Shown here piece after piece: positions 8,658 through 18,207 of a stretch of 64,000 nucleotides of DNA; the first letter of the stretch is position 1, and every line of letters starts with the position of its first letter. This DNA comes from CAWUIO01 sp963922455 (lineage in GTDB: Bacteria > Bacteroidota > Bacteroidia > Cytophagales > Microscillaceae), in NCBI GenBank assembly GCA_963922455.1, contig CAWUIO010000013.1, positions 1 to 64,000 of the forward strand, in the 5' to 3' direction. The notes beneath the pieces are model-generated. The model was not told the DNA's origin. It made no database searches and worked only from the letters and a program-made list of their open reading frames with translations. The translations under genes were made by a program, and so were the position numbers.

Positions 8658-9032
8658 ATGAAAATACGGTTTGTGAGCGATAGTATACGTTTTCGGGTGC
8701 GTAAATCAGATTTACAAAAGCTCCAAGAAGTGGGGCAATGCCAGGAGTTAGTACATTTTCCGGGGGGCAATGCTTTGATTTTTTCGCTAGGGCTTTGGGA
8801 GGGAGATACCGCTAAAGTAGATCTTCAAGGAGATGAAATACGGGCATTACTGCCCCATACCCAGGCTAAGGCTTGGATCAATTCTTCCCAGGTAGGTTTA
8901 GCGTATCATCTGCCTGTGGGGGAGGAAAAAGAGCTACATTTCTTGATAGAAAAAGATTTTCCGTGCAAAGACCGCGATGAGGATATTCAAGATACTTTTT
9001 TCGAGTTAAATGCCGGAGATGAAGCCTGTTAG
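8658..9032 (+). CDS. DUF7009-like small protein
   Basis: 124 residues with no signal peptide or membrane segment, so cytoplasmic. The opening MKIRFVSDSIRFRVRKSDLQKL and closing HFLIEKDFPCKDRDEDIQDTF match my memory of the DUF7009 family, whose members share this arrangement and have no known function. In between are beta strands with an FSLGLW motif. The ATG at 8658 follows an AT-rich leader. It is divergent from the acyl-CoA dehydrogenase gene, with 260 bases between the starts. Repeat copy B lies after it, read in the opposite sense. Family name is from memory. Confidence 0.7.
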   Translation: MKIRFVSDSIRFRVRKSDLQKLQEVGQCQELVHFPGGNALIFSLGLWEGDTAKVDLQGDEIRALLPHTQAKAWINSSQVGLAYHLPVGEEKELHFLIEKDFPCKDRDEDIQDTFFELNAGDEAC

Positions 9033-9119
9033 TTAAAAATAGCCTTGGGGGTTTCTTATTTTAGGATCAAGCATATAGGACTACGAGGTAAACCCTTCCC
9101 TACTTTTCCTCTTCTTTTT

Positions 9120-9251
9120 GGCTGAGGGATAGAGCGGCCTGTTTGAGCCCGCCGCAGGATAGCGCGCTTGCCGGCGAGTAGCGAAAGCCCGGCCCCGCCT
9201 AGGCACATAGGCCTTATACACAAGCCACTGCCCAAAGGCGGGGACAGCCCC
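9120..9251 (-). repeat. 130-bp structured repeat, copy B
   Basis: Minus-sense reading starts GGGGCTG and ends CCCTCAGCC. Ends pair GGCTG/CAGCC; inner stem CCCCGCC/GGCGGGG. It lies between two plus-strand genes, so it is one of three copies not in the sense of an upstream gene. Purine-rich flank (AAAAAGAAGAGGAAAAG) after its tail. Confidence 0.9.
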
Positions 9252-9308
9252 TAAAAAGTATGGGTATTGGCTTCTTTTTTAGCAACCCTCACATAAAAGC
9301 CGAAAGCC

Positions 9309-9347
9309 CTCCCCTCTAAACCTTAAAAAGGAAGGGCTCTTGCTTTT
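9309..9347 (+). terminator. Possible terminator before the phosphatase gene
   Basis: Stem AGCCCTCCC with GGAAGGGCT (one mismatch), followed by CTTGCTTTTG. With repeat B this is all I can identify in the 382-bp gap 9033-9414. Confidence 0.45.
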
Positions 9348-9414
9348 GAGTAAATTAACAGGTATTATACAAAAATTTCCCTAGATTTGTAAATTAAACA
9401 AAATTCAAATCGCA

Positions 9415-10131
9415 GTGGGAATCTATCTGGTACGGCACGGACAAGCTTCTTTTATGCAAGACAATTACGACTTGCTCTCAGATTTAGGGCGCGAACAAGC
9501 CCGGGCTTTGGGCCGATATTGGCAAGAAAGAGCCTTTACGAGCGATTGCTGCCTTGTAGGTACGCTCTCAAGGCAAACCGAAACGGCCTCCTTGATTGCC
9601 GAAGCCTTCGAAAATGCGGGCAGCCCTTTCCCTGATAGAATCTCCCGGGAGTTTTTTAATGAGCACGAAGCCGCTACCCTTTACCATCACCTACTGCCCG
9701 AGCTCTTAAATGAAGCCCCCCAAGCCGCTTTAAAAGCTGAATTGGAAGAAAAAGGACACAAAGATCCCCAAGTAAAACGCAAGCTACTCAAAATCTTTTT
9801 TGAGTGCACCCTGCGCTGGGCCAAAGGAGAACTGGAACTCGGAGGCTTTGAAAGCTATGCTCATTTCCGGCAACGGGTCAAACAAGGCTTTGAAATGCTA
9901 CAAAAACTCAGCGAAACCCATAAATCTATCGTTTTAGTAAGTTCAGGAGGCGTTATTGGTGCTTTACTGGGCCACGTTCTGGACCTGAGCGACGAAAAAG
10001 TAATCGAGATGAACTGGCAAGTGCGTAATGCCTCCGTGAGCGAATTAAGCGGACGGGGCCGCAAATTTTATTTACGCAGCTTTAATGAAATGCCCCACTT
10101 GCCTCAGAAAGAACAATGGAGCTACGTTTAA
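9415..10131 (+). CDS. Histidine phosphatase superfamily protein
   Basis: 238 residues. The N-terminal YLVRHGQAS carries the phospho-accepting histidine of the RHG motif. GTLSRQTETASLI is the usual second motif, and VLVSSGGVIGALLGHVL near residue 180 takes the place of the C-terminal catalytic histidine region, although that His appears replaced by Ser (SSGGVI where family members often have GHG). Catalytic efficiency may therefore be low or the assignment of the second His different. The start is GTG at 9415; there is no nearby ATG. TAGATTTG at 9382-9389 fits a -7 promoter box. Cytoplasmic; substrate unknown. Confidence 0.85.
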   Translation: MGIYLVRHGQASFMQDNYDLLSDLGREQARALGRYWQERAFTSDCCLVGTLSRQTETASLIAEAFENAGSPFPDRISREFFNEHEAATLYHHLLPELLNEAPQAALKAELEEKGHKDPQVKRKLLKIFFECTLRWAKGELELGGFESYAHFRQRVKQGFEMLQKLSETHKSIVLVSSGGVIGALLGHVLDLSDEKVIEMNWQVRNASVSELSGRGRKFYLRSFNEMPHLPQKEQWSYV

Positions 10132-10161
10132 TACGTTTTGCTTGTAAATAATAACCAGCCT

Positions 10162-10395
10162 ATGCCTAACATACGACTCAATAAAATCCTGACCATCGAA
10201 GCCGGTAAACGTCAAGGCCAACCCTGCATACGAGGTATGCGTATAAGCGTACAAGACGTGATCAACTGGCTCAATGTCGGTATGAGCCCGGAAGAAATTG
10301 TACAAGAATATCCCGAGCTGAATAAGCGGGATATCTCGGCCTGTTCACAATTTGCCCGAGACCAGGCCAAAAGACATCAGCCCTTGACTATATGA
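10162..10395 (+). CDS. DUF433 (VapB-like) antitoxin candidate
   Basis: 77 residues from the ATG at 10162. It matches DUF433: PCIRGMRISVQDVINWLNVGMSPEEIVQEYPELNKRDI, where a winged-helix DNA-binding part recognises its own operator. It overlaps the next gene by four bases (ATGA), the usual arrangement of DUF433 with DUF5615 PIN-like partners. That pair is thought to act as a toxin-antitoxin module. An upstream TTG at 10138 would add eight residues of no family character. It likely binds the promoter and neutralises the product of the downstream gene. Confidence 0.88.
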   Translation: MPNIRLNKILTIEAGKRQGQPCIRGMRISVQDVINWLNVGMSPEEIVQEYPELNKRDISACSQFARDQAKRHQPLTI

Positions 10396-10739
10396 AACTT
10401 CTCCTTGATCAAAACATATCCTACCGCGCCATCAAGCCCTTATCTGCCGAGTATACCGAAGTTGCCCAAATTGGGCGCCTGGGTATGGCCCAAACCGATG
10501 ACGCTATGGTCTGGCAGTACGCCCGGACCCATGACTTTATGATGGTGACCTTTGACCCCTATTTTTCTGAAAGAAATATTATCTCCGGCCATCCCATCAA
10601 AGTAATCTGGCTTCGTTTCCCGAATACGCGCACCGAGGTTGTCGTGGATATGCTCCTGAACAGCCTTGAAAAGATTGAAGCCTTTTCCAAAAACAAACAG
10701 ATCAGTTGCTTGGAGCTCTTCCAAGCTCCCAAAGCGTGA
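10392..10739 (+). CDS. DUF5615 PIN-like nuclease (toxin candidate)
   Basis: 115 residues starting MKLLLDQNISYRAI, the DUF5615 signature with D6. Further acidic residues follow at D36/D37 (AQTDDAMVW) and D55 (MMVTFDPYF). These fit a compact Mut7-C/PIN-like metal site for RNA cleavage. Its ATG overlaps the stop of the DUF433 gene, so the two are co-translated. DUF5615 partners of DUF433 are widespread in Bacteroidota and Cyanobacteria and are presumed toxins; experimental support is thin. No terminator is visible in the 180 bases before dnaK. Confidence 0.88.
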   Translation: MKLLLDQNISYRAIKPLSAEYTEVAQIGRLGMAQTDDAMVWQYARTHDFMMVTFDPYFSERNIISGHPIKVIWLRFPNTRTEVVVDMLLNSLEKIEAFSKNKQISCLELFQAPKA

Positions 10740-10919
10740 CGTTAAGACACGAGTTAGCCTTCTTGTCGCTTTTCACGGACATATTTTTCCCCTATTCCTC
10801 GTATGAGCACAAGATTTCTGTCATATTGGCATAAGTTCTATCTCCTATCCAGGATGGCATAAGCCTTGTTCATTTAGCATTTGAAACTGAGATTTTAACA
10901 AATAATCCTAAATATACGA

Positions 10920-12863
10920 ATGTCTAAAATTATTGGAATAGATCTCGGTACTACCAACTCCGTAGTATCGGTTATGGAGGGTAATGAGCCAGTTGTGATC
11001 ACCAACAGTGAAGGACGCCGTACCACTCCCTCAATCGTTGCCTTCCTGGATGATGGGAAAGGGGAACGTAAAGTAGGAGACCCGGCCAAACGACAAGCCA
11101 TCACAAACCCGCAAAACACCATTTTTTCTATCAAACGCTTCATGGGTAAGCAGTTTAGCAACGTTACCGAAGAAGCCAAAATGGTGTCTTACTCCGTAGA
11201 GCAAGGCCCCAACAATACCCCACGGGTCCGCATTGGCGACCGACTCTATACCCCGCAGGAAATCTCGGCCATGATCCTGCAAAAAATGAAACAAACGGCC
11301 GAGGATTATTTGGGTACCACAGTAAACGAAGCGGTTGTTACCGTTCCCGCTTACTTTAACGATGCCGAGCGACAAGCTACCAAAGAAGCCGGAGAAATCG
11401 CCGGTTTGAAAGTCCGCCGTATCATCAATGAGCCCACTGCCGCTGCCCTAGCCTATGGCTTGGACAAACGCGATAGGGAAATGAAAATTGCCGTCTTTGA
11501 CTTAGGAGGAGGTACCTTTGATATCTCGATCCTCGAGTTGGGCGATGGCGTATTTGAAGTAAAATCTACCAATGGAGATACCCACCTAGGGGGAGATAAC
11601 TTTGATGAGCGTATTATCAACTGGTTGGCCGATGAATTCCAAAAAGATGAAGGCATCGACCTACGTAAAGACCCCATGGCTTTGCAACGCTTGAAAGAAG
11701 CCGCCGAAAAAGCCAAAATTGAGCTTTCCAGTTCTACCACAACAGATATTAACTTGCCTTACATCATGCCCGTGGACGGGATTCCTAAGCACTTGGTGCG
11801 CTCCCTTTCCCGAGCTAAGTTTGAGCAATTGGCCGATGACTTAATCCGTAAAACCTTGGAGCCTTGTAAGCAAGCCTTGCAAGATGCTGGCCTTTCTACT
11901 TCCGAAATTGACGAGGTTATCTTGGTAGGGGGTTCTACCCGTATCCCCAAAATCCAAGAAGAAGTAGAAAAATTCTTTGGCAAGAAACCTTCCAAAGGGG
12001 TTAACCCGGATGAAGTAGTAGCCGTGGGTGCCGCGATTCAAGGGGGAGTATTGACTGGTGAAGTAAAAGACGTGCTCTTATTGGATGTTACGCCCCTTTC
12101 TTTGGGGATTGAAACCTTGGGTGGCGTATTCACGAAGTTGATTGAGTCTAACACGACCATCCCAACCAAAAAATCAGAGACCTTCTCTACCGCGGCCGAT
12201 AATCAGCCTTCGGTGGAGATCCACGTCTTGCAAGGTGAGCGTCCTATGGCCAAAGATAACCGTACGATTGGCCGTTTCCACCTAGATCAAATTCCGCCGG
12301 CCCCTCGGGGAGTACCCAAAATTGAGGTAACCTTTGATATTGATGCCAATGGTATCCTCAACGTCTCGGCCAAAGATTTGGGGACCGGAAAAGAGCAAAA
12401 GATCCGTATCGAAGCTTCTTCGGGATTGACCGACGCCGAAATCGAAAAGATGAAGCGCGAAGCCGCCGAAAACGCCGAAGCCGATCAGCAGGCCAAGGAT
12501 AAAATTGACAAAATGAACGCCGCCGACTCTACCATCTTCCAGACCGAAAAGCAGTTGGAAGAATTTGGTGACAAGCTGAGCGAGCCTAACAAGCAAGCCA
12601 TCCAGGACGCCCTGGAAAACCTTCGTAAAGCGCACGCCGCCGAAGACCTAGGAGGAATTGACTTAGCCATGAACACCTTGCAAGAAGCCTGGCAAAAAGC
12701 ATCTACCGAGATGTACGCCGCCGGAGCCCAAGCGGGGGGAGAGCCCGGAGATATGGGAGGCGAAAACCCGAACGCCGGAGGTTCCGAAGGGGGCCCTCAA
12801 TCAGGTGGTGACGATGACGTGCACGATGTAGACTACGAAGAAGTAGACGGAGACAAGAAGTAA
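10920..12863 (+). CDS. dnaK: Chaperone DnaK (Hsp70)
   Basis: 647 residues, full length. The ATPase domain opens [19 protein letters not shown] and contains [18 protein letters not shown] and the [14 protein letters not shown] loop. The substrate domain starts near residue 390 ([17 protein letters not shown]), then a helical lid and a glycine- and acid-rich tail ending [12 protein letters not shown], in which EEVD resembles the eukaryotic co-chaperone tail. It folds and refolds proteins in the cytoplasm with DnaJ and GrpE, neither of which is adjacent. ATG start at 10920 and a strong terminator at 12892. I see no CIRCE repeat upstream. Confidence 0.98.
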   Translation: MSKIIGIDLGTTNSVVSVMEGNEPVVITNSEGRRTTPSIVAFLDDGKGERKVGDPAKRQAITNPQNTIFSIKRFMGKQFSNVTEEAKMVSYSVEQGPNNTPRVRIGDRLYTPQEISAMILQKMKQTAEDYLGTTVNEAVVTVPAYFNDAERQATKEAGEIAGLKVRRIINEPTAAALAYGLDKRDREMKIAVFDLGGGTFDISILELGDGVFEVKSTNGDTHLGGDNFDERIINWLADEFQKDEGIDLRKDPMALQRLKEAAEKAKIELSSSTTTDINLPYIMPVDGIPKHLVRSLSRAKFEQLADDLIRKTLEPCKQALQDAGLSTSEIDEVILVGGSTRIPKIQEEVEKFFGKKPSKGVNPDEVVAVGAAIQGGVLTGEVKDVLLLDVTPLSLGIETLGGVFTKLIESNTTIPTKKSETFSTAADNQPSVEIHVLQGERPMAKDNRTIGRFHLDQIPPAPRGVPKIEVTFDIDANGILNVSAKDLGTGKEQKIRIEASSGLTDAEIEKMKREAAENAEADQQAKDKIDKMNAADSTIFQTEKQLEEFGDKLSEPNKQAIQDALENLRKAHAAEDLGGIDLAMNTLQEAWQKASTEMYAAGAQAGGEPGDMGGENPNAGGSEGGPQSGGDDDVHDVDYEEVDGDKK

Positions 12864-12891
12864 TTCTTATTCATACATACACCCCAGAAAG

Positions 12892-12919
12892 CAGCGGACC
12901 TTGGTTCGCTGTTTTTTTT
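12892..12919 (+). terminator. dnaK terminator
   Basis: Nine-pair stem CAGCGGACC / GGTTCGCTG (one G-T) with a two-base TT loop, followed by a run of T. It lies 28 bases past the dnaK stop codon. Confidence 0.88.
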
Positions 12920-12937
12920 ATGCCTAGGTATTCTGTT

Positions 12938-13068
12938 GGGGCTGCCCCCGGCGGTCAAGTTTTGTTCTCTCAAGGGGGTATAGTAGCGCCGGGGTCGGGC
13001 TTTCGCTACTCGCTGCCTTTCCCCGCCGGGCCTGCACGAGCTCAAACAGGCCGCTCTATCCCTCAGCC
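12938..13068 (+). repeat. 130-bp structured repeat, copy C
   Basis: Starts GGGGCTG, ends CCCTCAGCC. Ends pair GGCTG/CAGCC; inner stem CCCCGGCG/CGCCGGGG, the longest of the set. Read in the same sense as dnaK, immediately after its terminator. A GAGGAGGGAATAGAGA purine tract follows. Confidence 0.9.
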
Positions 13069-13273
13069 TTGTACATGAGGAGGGAATAGAGATTGTTAGG
13101 GGGCAGGCTGGTTAGAAAAAGTGGGCCATTGCTATTACTTGCTCCCATTGGTTTTGAATCCTTTCTCTGGCTGACTGCCCGCAAAGCCCATGACCGGTCT
13201 GGGAAGCTCCATACTCCTCCTGTAAAGCAAAACCTGGCTTAGGGATGGGCGCCTCTTCATTAAAAGGAGTGGG

Positions 13274-13379
13274 GTGAGACCGTCGCTGGCTGTGCGCGGG
13301 CCGGCTCACCAGCCCAGCCTGGCCCGCGCTGGCAGAGATTTGAATACTTATAGCCTTAGGAAATACGCGGGCAAGCCCC
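13274..13379 (-). repeat. 130-bp structured repeat, partial copy D
   Basis: Keeps GGGGCTT, the inner stem GCCCGCGT/GCGCGGGC and the loop. The loop is nearly identical to that of copy E (two differences in about 38 bases). The other half is scrambled and the conserved tail ending in AAGCC is missing. The rest of the 13069-13550 gap shows nothing I can assign; frames through it are low in quality and run across this repeat. Confidence 0.75.
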
Positions 13380-13550
13380 TCTTTTTTTCCTTGGGAGGCT
13401 TTCCTAATAAACGATTCTCCTTTTATCCAGCCGGCTCGGGTTTTGCTGGCCAGCCTGATCTCCCGGAGCAAGATTTTGGCCATTTACCCCTGCACTCCCC
13501 CTGGGGGCGGGCCTCCATGCCCGCAGGTAAACAGGGCAAACGGCTAAAGG

Positions 13551-13580
13551 CAAAAAAAACCGGGGCCAGCCCCGGTTTTT
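13551..13580 (-). terminator. Terminator of the T9SS cargo gene at 13608
   Basis: Stem AAACCGGGGC / GCCCCGGTTT with A and T runs on both sides, so it could work in both directions. It lies 28 bases past the minus-strand stop at 13608. Confidence 0.88.
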
Positions 13581-13607
13581 CCAAAAGATCAGTATTTCTC
13601 AAATGGG

Positions 13608-16600
13608 TTAATCAATCAAGACGCGGTGCAAACTACTTTGTTTCCCTTGTTGGACTTGCAAGAGGTAGACACCTTGGAAACTTTCGGGTACCGCCAAACG
13701 GGCTTCCTTGGACTCCCCAAAACTTTTATCCAACAAGATTTTTCCGGAAGCATCTTTGAGAGTTAGCCTTAATGTCCCGCTTTGTTCAGGCATCTCCACG
13801 ATGATTTCCTCCGAATTGGGATTGGGATAGAGGCTTATTTGTACGGCCGCCTGTCCATTGCCAGTACTGCTTGAGCTAATGCTGAAGTGGAGCGTATCGC
13901 TTGTGAGTAAGGCACCTGTTGCCCAGCCGCTATTATAAGCCTTGGTAATCAGGGTATAATCACCGGGAGCCGGAGACCAGGGGTTGAAATCACCACCGTT
14001 GTCACCAAACACGGCATAGGGTAGATTGTTCTCCAAGCCCTTGCCTGGAGAAGGGCCTTGCAACTCAAAGGCAACACTTCCTACCTGATTGCTGCTGATG
14101 GCCTCAATATTGAGCTGGGTGGTCCCTAATTGACCGAGATCAATTACCTGTCCTTCTGTGAGGCTTTGGAGGGGCGTATCGGCTTGGGCATCAATTAGAC
14201 TGTAGTTAAACATAGCATTGTTTTCCACCGAGAAGGATACGGTCAAGGTATCACTCACGAAGCCCCGCTCGAAGCGTTCGGAGAAGGCGTAGGCTTGCAA
14301 GGTATAATTTCCAATACGGGGTTTCCAAGGACGGATGTCTTTGCTAGAGGTCTGCCCGTAGAGGAGGAAGGGCGGGATGGTACCGGGCTGGGTTCGGGAA
14401 TCAGGACCATTGAGTTCAAAGTGGACACTACCGGTAGGTAAGGATACAGAGGCTTCAATGGCAATTTCGTGGCTCCCGTATTGGTTTAAATCCAGCACGT
14501 CTTGATCTTGGATAGTATCCAGAATTGTCCCATCCTGGGGATCAATTACCAAAAACCCTAAAACTGGCTGATACTCTTCTACAATCTCAAAGCTGACGCT
14601 AAAAGATAGGCCGGCGGTTCCGCCATTGTCTGTTTCAGGATATGGAGTTACCTGAAATGTGTAATGACCGGGGCCAATATCCCGCCAAGCGAAGAATACA
14701 CTTATCCCTCCGTCACCAAATAGAGAAAAAGGGCTGTAGTTATCCATCCGGTTGAAGTTTTGCTCCCCACTTACCTCAAATAAAACTGACCGGTACAGTT
14801 CTTCGTCTTCTGGAATGGCGCGGATAGAAAAGGTTATGTCTGGAAAATCCAGCAAATTGATTTGGGCCCCATCTTCAATAGTGAGCAACTCTCTCCACTT
14901 GAAGTCATTCAGTCCATACAAAACAAAGCTGCCTTCACCTTCTGCAACTTCTAAGTTTAGCGAGATGGTATCTGCAGAACCTGGGTCATTGCTATTCACG
15001 ATTAATTCGTTGAAGTAGTTACCCACCGGCAAATCGGCCCCACTAAGCTCAATGCTAACTTCCTGGCTTTCTCCCGGAGCTACTTCCCCATTCCGAACAG
15101 AAGGGCGATAAAAGCGGCGAACTGGAGGTTGTGAGCTTAATAATACATTATCCAGGTCTATACCTTGGCTCATATCTTGATCAAGTCGTTTCACTAAAAA
15201 TTGAGAAAATCTAGTAGCTGCATCTTGAAAAACTAAGGTATTATCAAAATAAATCTTCAATAAGTCCTGAGACTCATCATTTATTATCAAAATATTAAAA
15301 TAGCCCGTTGGGGTTTCCACATCTAAAGGAATCGGATCACCCAGTTGGTCATCACTATTATTAATACGACTTACTTGCCAACCTCCATTGGTGACTTTTT
15401 GCAACTGAAGAGCAGTCGCATCAAAGCCGTTAGGAATCCAGCCTTCAAAGATACACCCAGCTTCCGGAGAGGTAAATTGCACATCAAAAGAAAGATAAAG
15501 GGTATCTGGCCTGTTGAACAATACCTCTGAGCCTGCCAAACCAGCTCCCCGAATTTTAAGGTATTTATCTCCACTGAGGGGATTTTGATCGTCTACTACC
15601 CAATTCGAGCTGGCAAACCACTCGTCTACAAAATCATCTTGATCTCCAGTAGCAAAACCGGCAGAACGAGCATCAAACTCAAGGCTTCCCAGCGAAAAAC
15701 GCTCAAAGTCTTGTAGGTCATTGAGATTAGGAATCGGCTCATTTAAAGAATATTCGAGAGGAGTTCCGCCTATATTGCTGATCTTAAGTATCTGATTACT
15801 TGTTTGCCTGTTGGCCAAGGTTGCTTGCAAGGAGAGCGGACTTACTTGTATGGAAGCAGATGAGGAAACGTTCAAACTTATTGGAATATCTAGGGAGGCA
15901 TTACTATTGCTCAGATCCGTAATTTTGAGATTGGCCGAGTAGCTACCCCCTTCTAGGTAATGTGCGCTGAAGTTTGCCGGTATCTCTACGGTCTCCCCGG
16001 CTCCTATGGTAACTTCATTAAGCCCTACCTGAAACCAATTCGGCTCGAATAAGCGAACTTCATCAATTTGGATGTAAGCATCACCAGCAAAACGATCTTG
16101 GGGATTGACATTACGCCAACGAATTATAACATTATCTACATTTTCATTTAAGTAAGGAGTTATATCAAAACTGAGAAGGGCTCCTGGCCCCATCCTATTT
16201 TCTCCTATACCTCCCGAAGAAAAAAGTAATAATTCCCAAGTGTTGCCTTCATCATTGCTGATCTCTATAAAGAGCGAACCTTGGATAAAGGGGGGAGGAT
16301 CATCATTCGTTTGGAAATTCATTCTAAAACGTAAAATTCCTCTTTCTACGTCCCCAACAGGAATAGCTGGTGTTCGTAGTTCATAATCATAAGTAATCCC
16401 TAATGAAAGGTAAGCGGCGTCTCCACTACCGGCATAATTGGGTATGGGTTGATCACTGACAAGTCGCCAGCCAATTCCTCCAAAATCAAAGCTAAACCGC
16501 TCCCAGTCACTTGGAAATCCGTTTTCAAAGTCTTCTTCAAAGAGCATACGTCCCTCAAGAGCTTGGCTCGGGTCAAACAAAGGATTGTTAGCTTGTCCTC

Positions 16601-16862
16601 CTCCCAGATTGGGCACCAGGGCATTGCTAACCTCAAGAGATAGATCTAAGGGGGCATTACTTGTATTTTCCAGACTAAGCGTCTGGCTACCCGTTTGAGC
16701 AAATTCAAGCGATTGTTGAAGGCTACTGGGGCTTACCGTAAGGGGTAGGTTCTGGGCCATTCCTAGAACCGGGATACTCATCAATCCGAGTAATAAAATA
16801 ACCCGGTGCCTCAAGTCCTTGAGGCTTAATAATTTCTGATGACAGTGATGTAAATGTTTCAT
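13608..16862 (-). CDS. Large secreted protein with T9SS sorting domain
   Basis: 1084 residues from the ATG at 16862, which gives a signal peptide (VILLLGLMSIPVLGMAQ); upstream frames extend it without signal features. Near residues 30-70 and 330-370 are two related beta repeats (SPSSLQQSLEFAQTGSQTL and SPLSLQATLANRQTSNQIL). These look like BACON- or ASH-type immunoglobulin folds, with a third near 600 (GEVAPGESQEVSIEL). A jelly-roll region starts MLFEEDFENGFPSDWERFSF. The last ~80 residues are a type A T9SS signal: ISLYPNPNSEEIIVEM, then GVYLLQVQQGKQSS. It should cross the outer membrane by T9SS and be attached or released. Function unknown, perhaps adhesion or glycan binding. Confidence 0.85.
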   Translation of the reverse strand: MKHLHHCHQKLLSLKDLRHRVILLLGLMSIPVLGMAQNLPLTVSPSSLQQSLEFAQTGSQTLSLENTSNAPLDLSLEVSNALVPNLGGGQANNPLFDPSQALEGRMLFEEDFENGFPSDWERFSFDFGGIGWRLVSDQPIPNYAGSGDAAYLSLGITYDYELRTPAIPVGDVERGILRFRMNFQTNDDPPPFIQGSLFIEISNDEGNTWELLLFSSGGIGENRMGPGALLSFDITPYLNENVDNVIIRWRNVNPQDRFAGDAYIQIDEVRLFEPNWFQVGLNEVTIGAGETVEIPANFSAHYLEGGSYSANLKITDLSNSNASLDIPISLNVSSSASIQVSPLSLQATLANRQTSNQILKISNIGGTPLEYSLNEPIPNLNDLQDFERFSLGSLEFDARSAGFATGDQDDFVDEWFASSNWVVDDQNPLSGDKYLKIRGAGLAGSEVLFNRPDTLYLSFDVQFTSPEAGCIFEGWIPNGFDATALQLQKVTNGGWQVSRINNSDDQLGDPIPLDVETPTGYFNILIINDESQDLLKIYFDNTLVFQDAATRFSQFLVKRLDQDMSQGIDLDNVLLSSQPPVRRFYRPSVRNGEVAPGESQEVSIELSGADLPVGNYFNELIVNSNDPGSADTISLNLEVAEGEGSFVLYGLNDFKWRELLTIEDGAQINLLDFPDITFSIRAIPEDEELYRSVLFEVSGEQNFNRMDNYSPFSLFGDGGISVFFAWRDIGPGHYTFQVTPYPETDNGGTAGLSFSVSFEIVEEYQPVLGFLVIDPQDGTILDTIQDQDVLDLNQYGSHEIAIEASVSLPTGSVHFELNGPDSRTQPGTIPPFLLYGQTSSKDIRPWKPRIGNYTLQAYAFSERFERGFVSDTLTVSFSVENNAMFNYSLIDAQADTPLQSLTEGQVIDLGQLGTTQLNIEAISSNQVGSVAFELQGPSPGKGLENNLPYAVFGDNGGDFNPWSPAPGDYTLITKAYNSGWATGALLTSDTLHFSISSSSTGNGQAAVQISLYPNPNSEEIIVEMPEQSGTLRLTLKDASGKILLDKSFGESKEARLAVPESFQGVYLLQVQQGKQSSLHRVLID

Positions 16863-17198
16863 ACGTTTTTGAAAATTGTTAATGGGTAAAATGGGTTGAA
16901 TAAGAGAAATGAGAGCTGAATGGTCAGCAAAACACCTATACATGCTTTGCGCATCAACTCGGGTTATATATAGCACAGTGTAGAAAAATTCGAGAGAAAA
17001 AAACGGTTGAAGGCAAGGGAGTTGGTTTTTAGAGGGATTTCTCCTCATATAACCTTGCTTTAAATTTATGGCTACCTTAAAAAATATCTACTTTTCCAAT
17101 GTTAACTTAATATTAAATTTAGTGCCCTAAGATAAATCAGGTCAAAATTTTAGAAATCCAATTACGTTTGCTATGCCGCCAAAATTATCTCTTTCTTT

Positions 17199-17327
17199 GG
17201 CTTAGGGATGGAGCGGCCTGTTTGAGCCCGCCGCTGGCTGTGGGAGGGCCGGCGAGTAGCGAGAGCCCGACCCGCGCTGGCAGAGATTTGCATACTTATA
17301 GCCTCAGGAAATACGCGGGGAAGCCCC
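17199..17327 (-). repeat. 130-bp structured repeat, copy E
   Basis: Ends pair GGCTT/AAGCC; inner stem CCCGCGT/GCGCGGG (one wobble). Read in the sense of murI, 70 bases past its stop. Loop nearly identical to copy D. The rest of the 535-bp gap 16863-17397 is AT-rich and shows nothing else. Confidence 0.9.
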
Positions 17328-17397
17328 TCATTTTCAGGCAGTCAAATCGCAGGTGATACAAATTGGGGAGATAAGCTTGTAATTAAGATCCTCTTAA

Positions 17398-18186
17398 TTA
17401 AACCTGCAAAAACCTCCCCTTCTGCCCCAAACCCGGGATTAACTGTTCACTTACCTCTTGCATTTTCTTAGGATCCCCGGTAGTATAAAAAACCGATTCC
17501 AGGTGAGGGCTACCCGTACTTCCCAAGGAATGCCCCTCCCACACCCTTCGGGTTTGTTGGGCCACGGGGCGGGCGGGATTGTGGATGCTACATTCGGGAG
17601 AGCAAATCTTTTGGAGAAGATGGAGCAAAAAAGGATAATGGGTGCATCCTAATACCAGTTGATCAATTCCGTGCTCGAGCATGGGTTCCACATAGCTACG
17701 CAGGAGTGCTTCTGTCTGGGGACTATCCCACAGGCCTTGCTCAACCGCTTCTACCAAGCCTATCCCAGCCGTGGCCATTACCTTCACTTGCGAGGCATAG
17801 CGTTGACGGATACGTTGGAAATTTCGGCTTATCAGGGTTCGCCCCGTGGCCAAGACCCCGATTGCCCCCGTTTTGCTCTGAGCCGCGGCAGGTTTAACGG
17901 CGGGTTCCATTCCTACAAATGGATAGGGGAAAAACCTACGCAGATCCTGGATGGCAGCAGCGGTGGCGGTGTTACAAGCCACCACGATCAATTCGGCCCC
18001 TTGATTCCGCAAAAACAAGCTAGCGTGCCGACTCAAGTTGATCACCTCTTGTTCACTACGCCCACCATAGGGGCAGTGAAGCTGATCGGCGTAATAAATT
18101 AAAGGCACCTCCGGTAGAAGGGACTGCAATTCCTTCCACACCGAAAGCCCCCCTAATCCTGAATCAAATACGCCGATGGCTCCCAT
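17398..18186 (-). CDS. murI: Glutamate racemase MurI
   Basis: 262 residues from the ATG at 18186; the TTG at 18207 would add seven residues before the conserved IGVFDSGLGGLSV. Catalytic residues are visible: C71 in VACNTATAAAI and C181 in LGCTHYPFL, with D8 in FDSG. It makes D-glutamate for peptidoglycan in the cytoplasm. The aldo/keto reductase gene lies upstream on the same strand, 21 bases away, so they may be co-transcribed. Repeat copy E follows the stop by 70 bases in the same sense. Confidence 0.96.
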   Translation of the reverse strand: MGAIGVFDSGLGGLSVWKELQSLLPEVPLIYYADQLHCPYGGRSEQEVINLSRHASLFLRNQGAELIVVACNTATAAAIQDLRRFFPYPFVGMEPAVKPAAAQSKTGAIGVLATGRTLISRNFQRIRQRYASQVKVMATAGIGLVEAVEQGLWDSPQTEALLRSYVEPMLEHGIDQLVLGCTHYPFLLHLLQKICSPECSIHNPARPVAQQTRRVWEGHSLGSTGSPHLESVFYTTGDPKKMQEVSEQLIPGLGQKGRFLQV

Positions 18187-18207
18187 GGTTTCTGGTTTAT
18201 AATCCAA

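Noticed and set aside
13112..13483. 123-codon minus frame in the gap after dnaK
   Set aside because: It runs through partial repeat D and has an atypical composition; the opposite-strand frame there (13274-13759) also crosses a terminator and a real gene.
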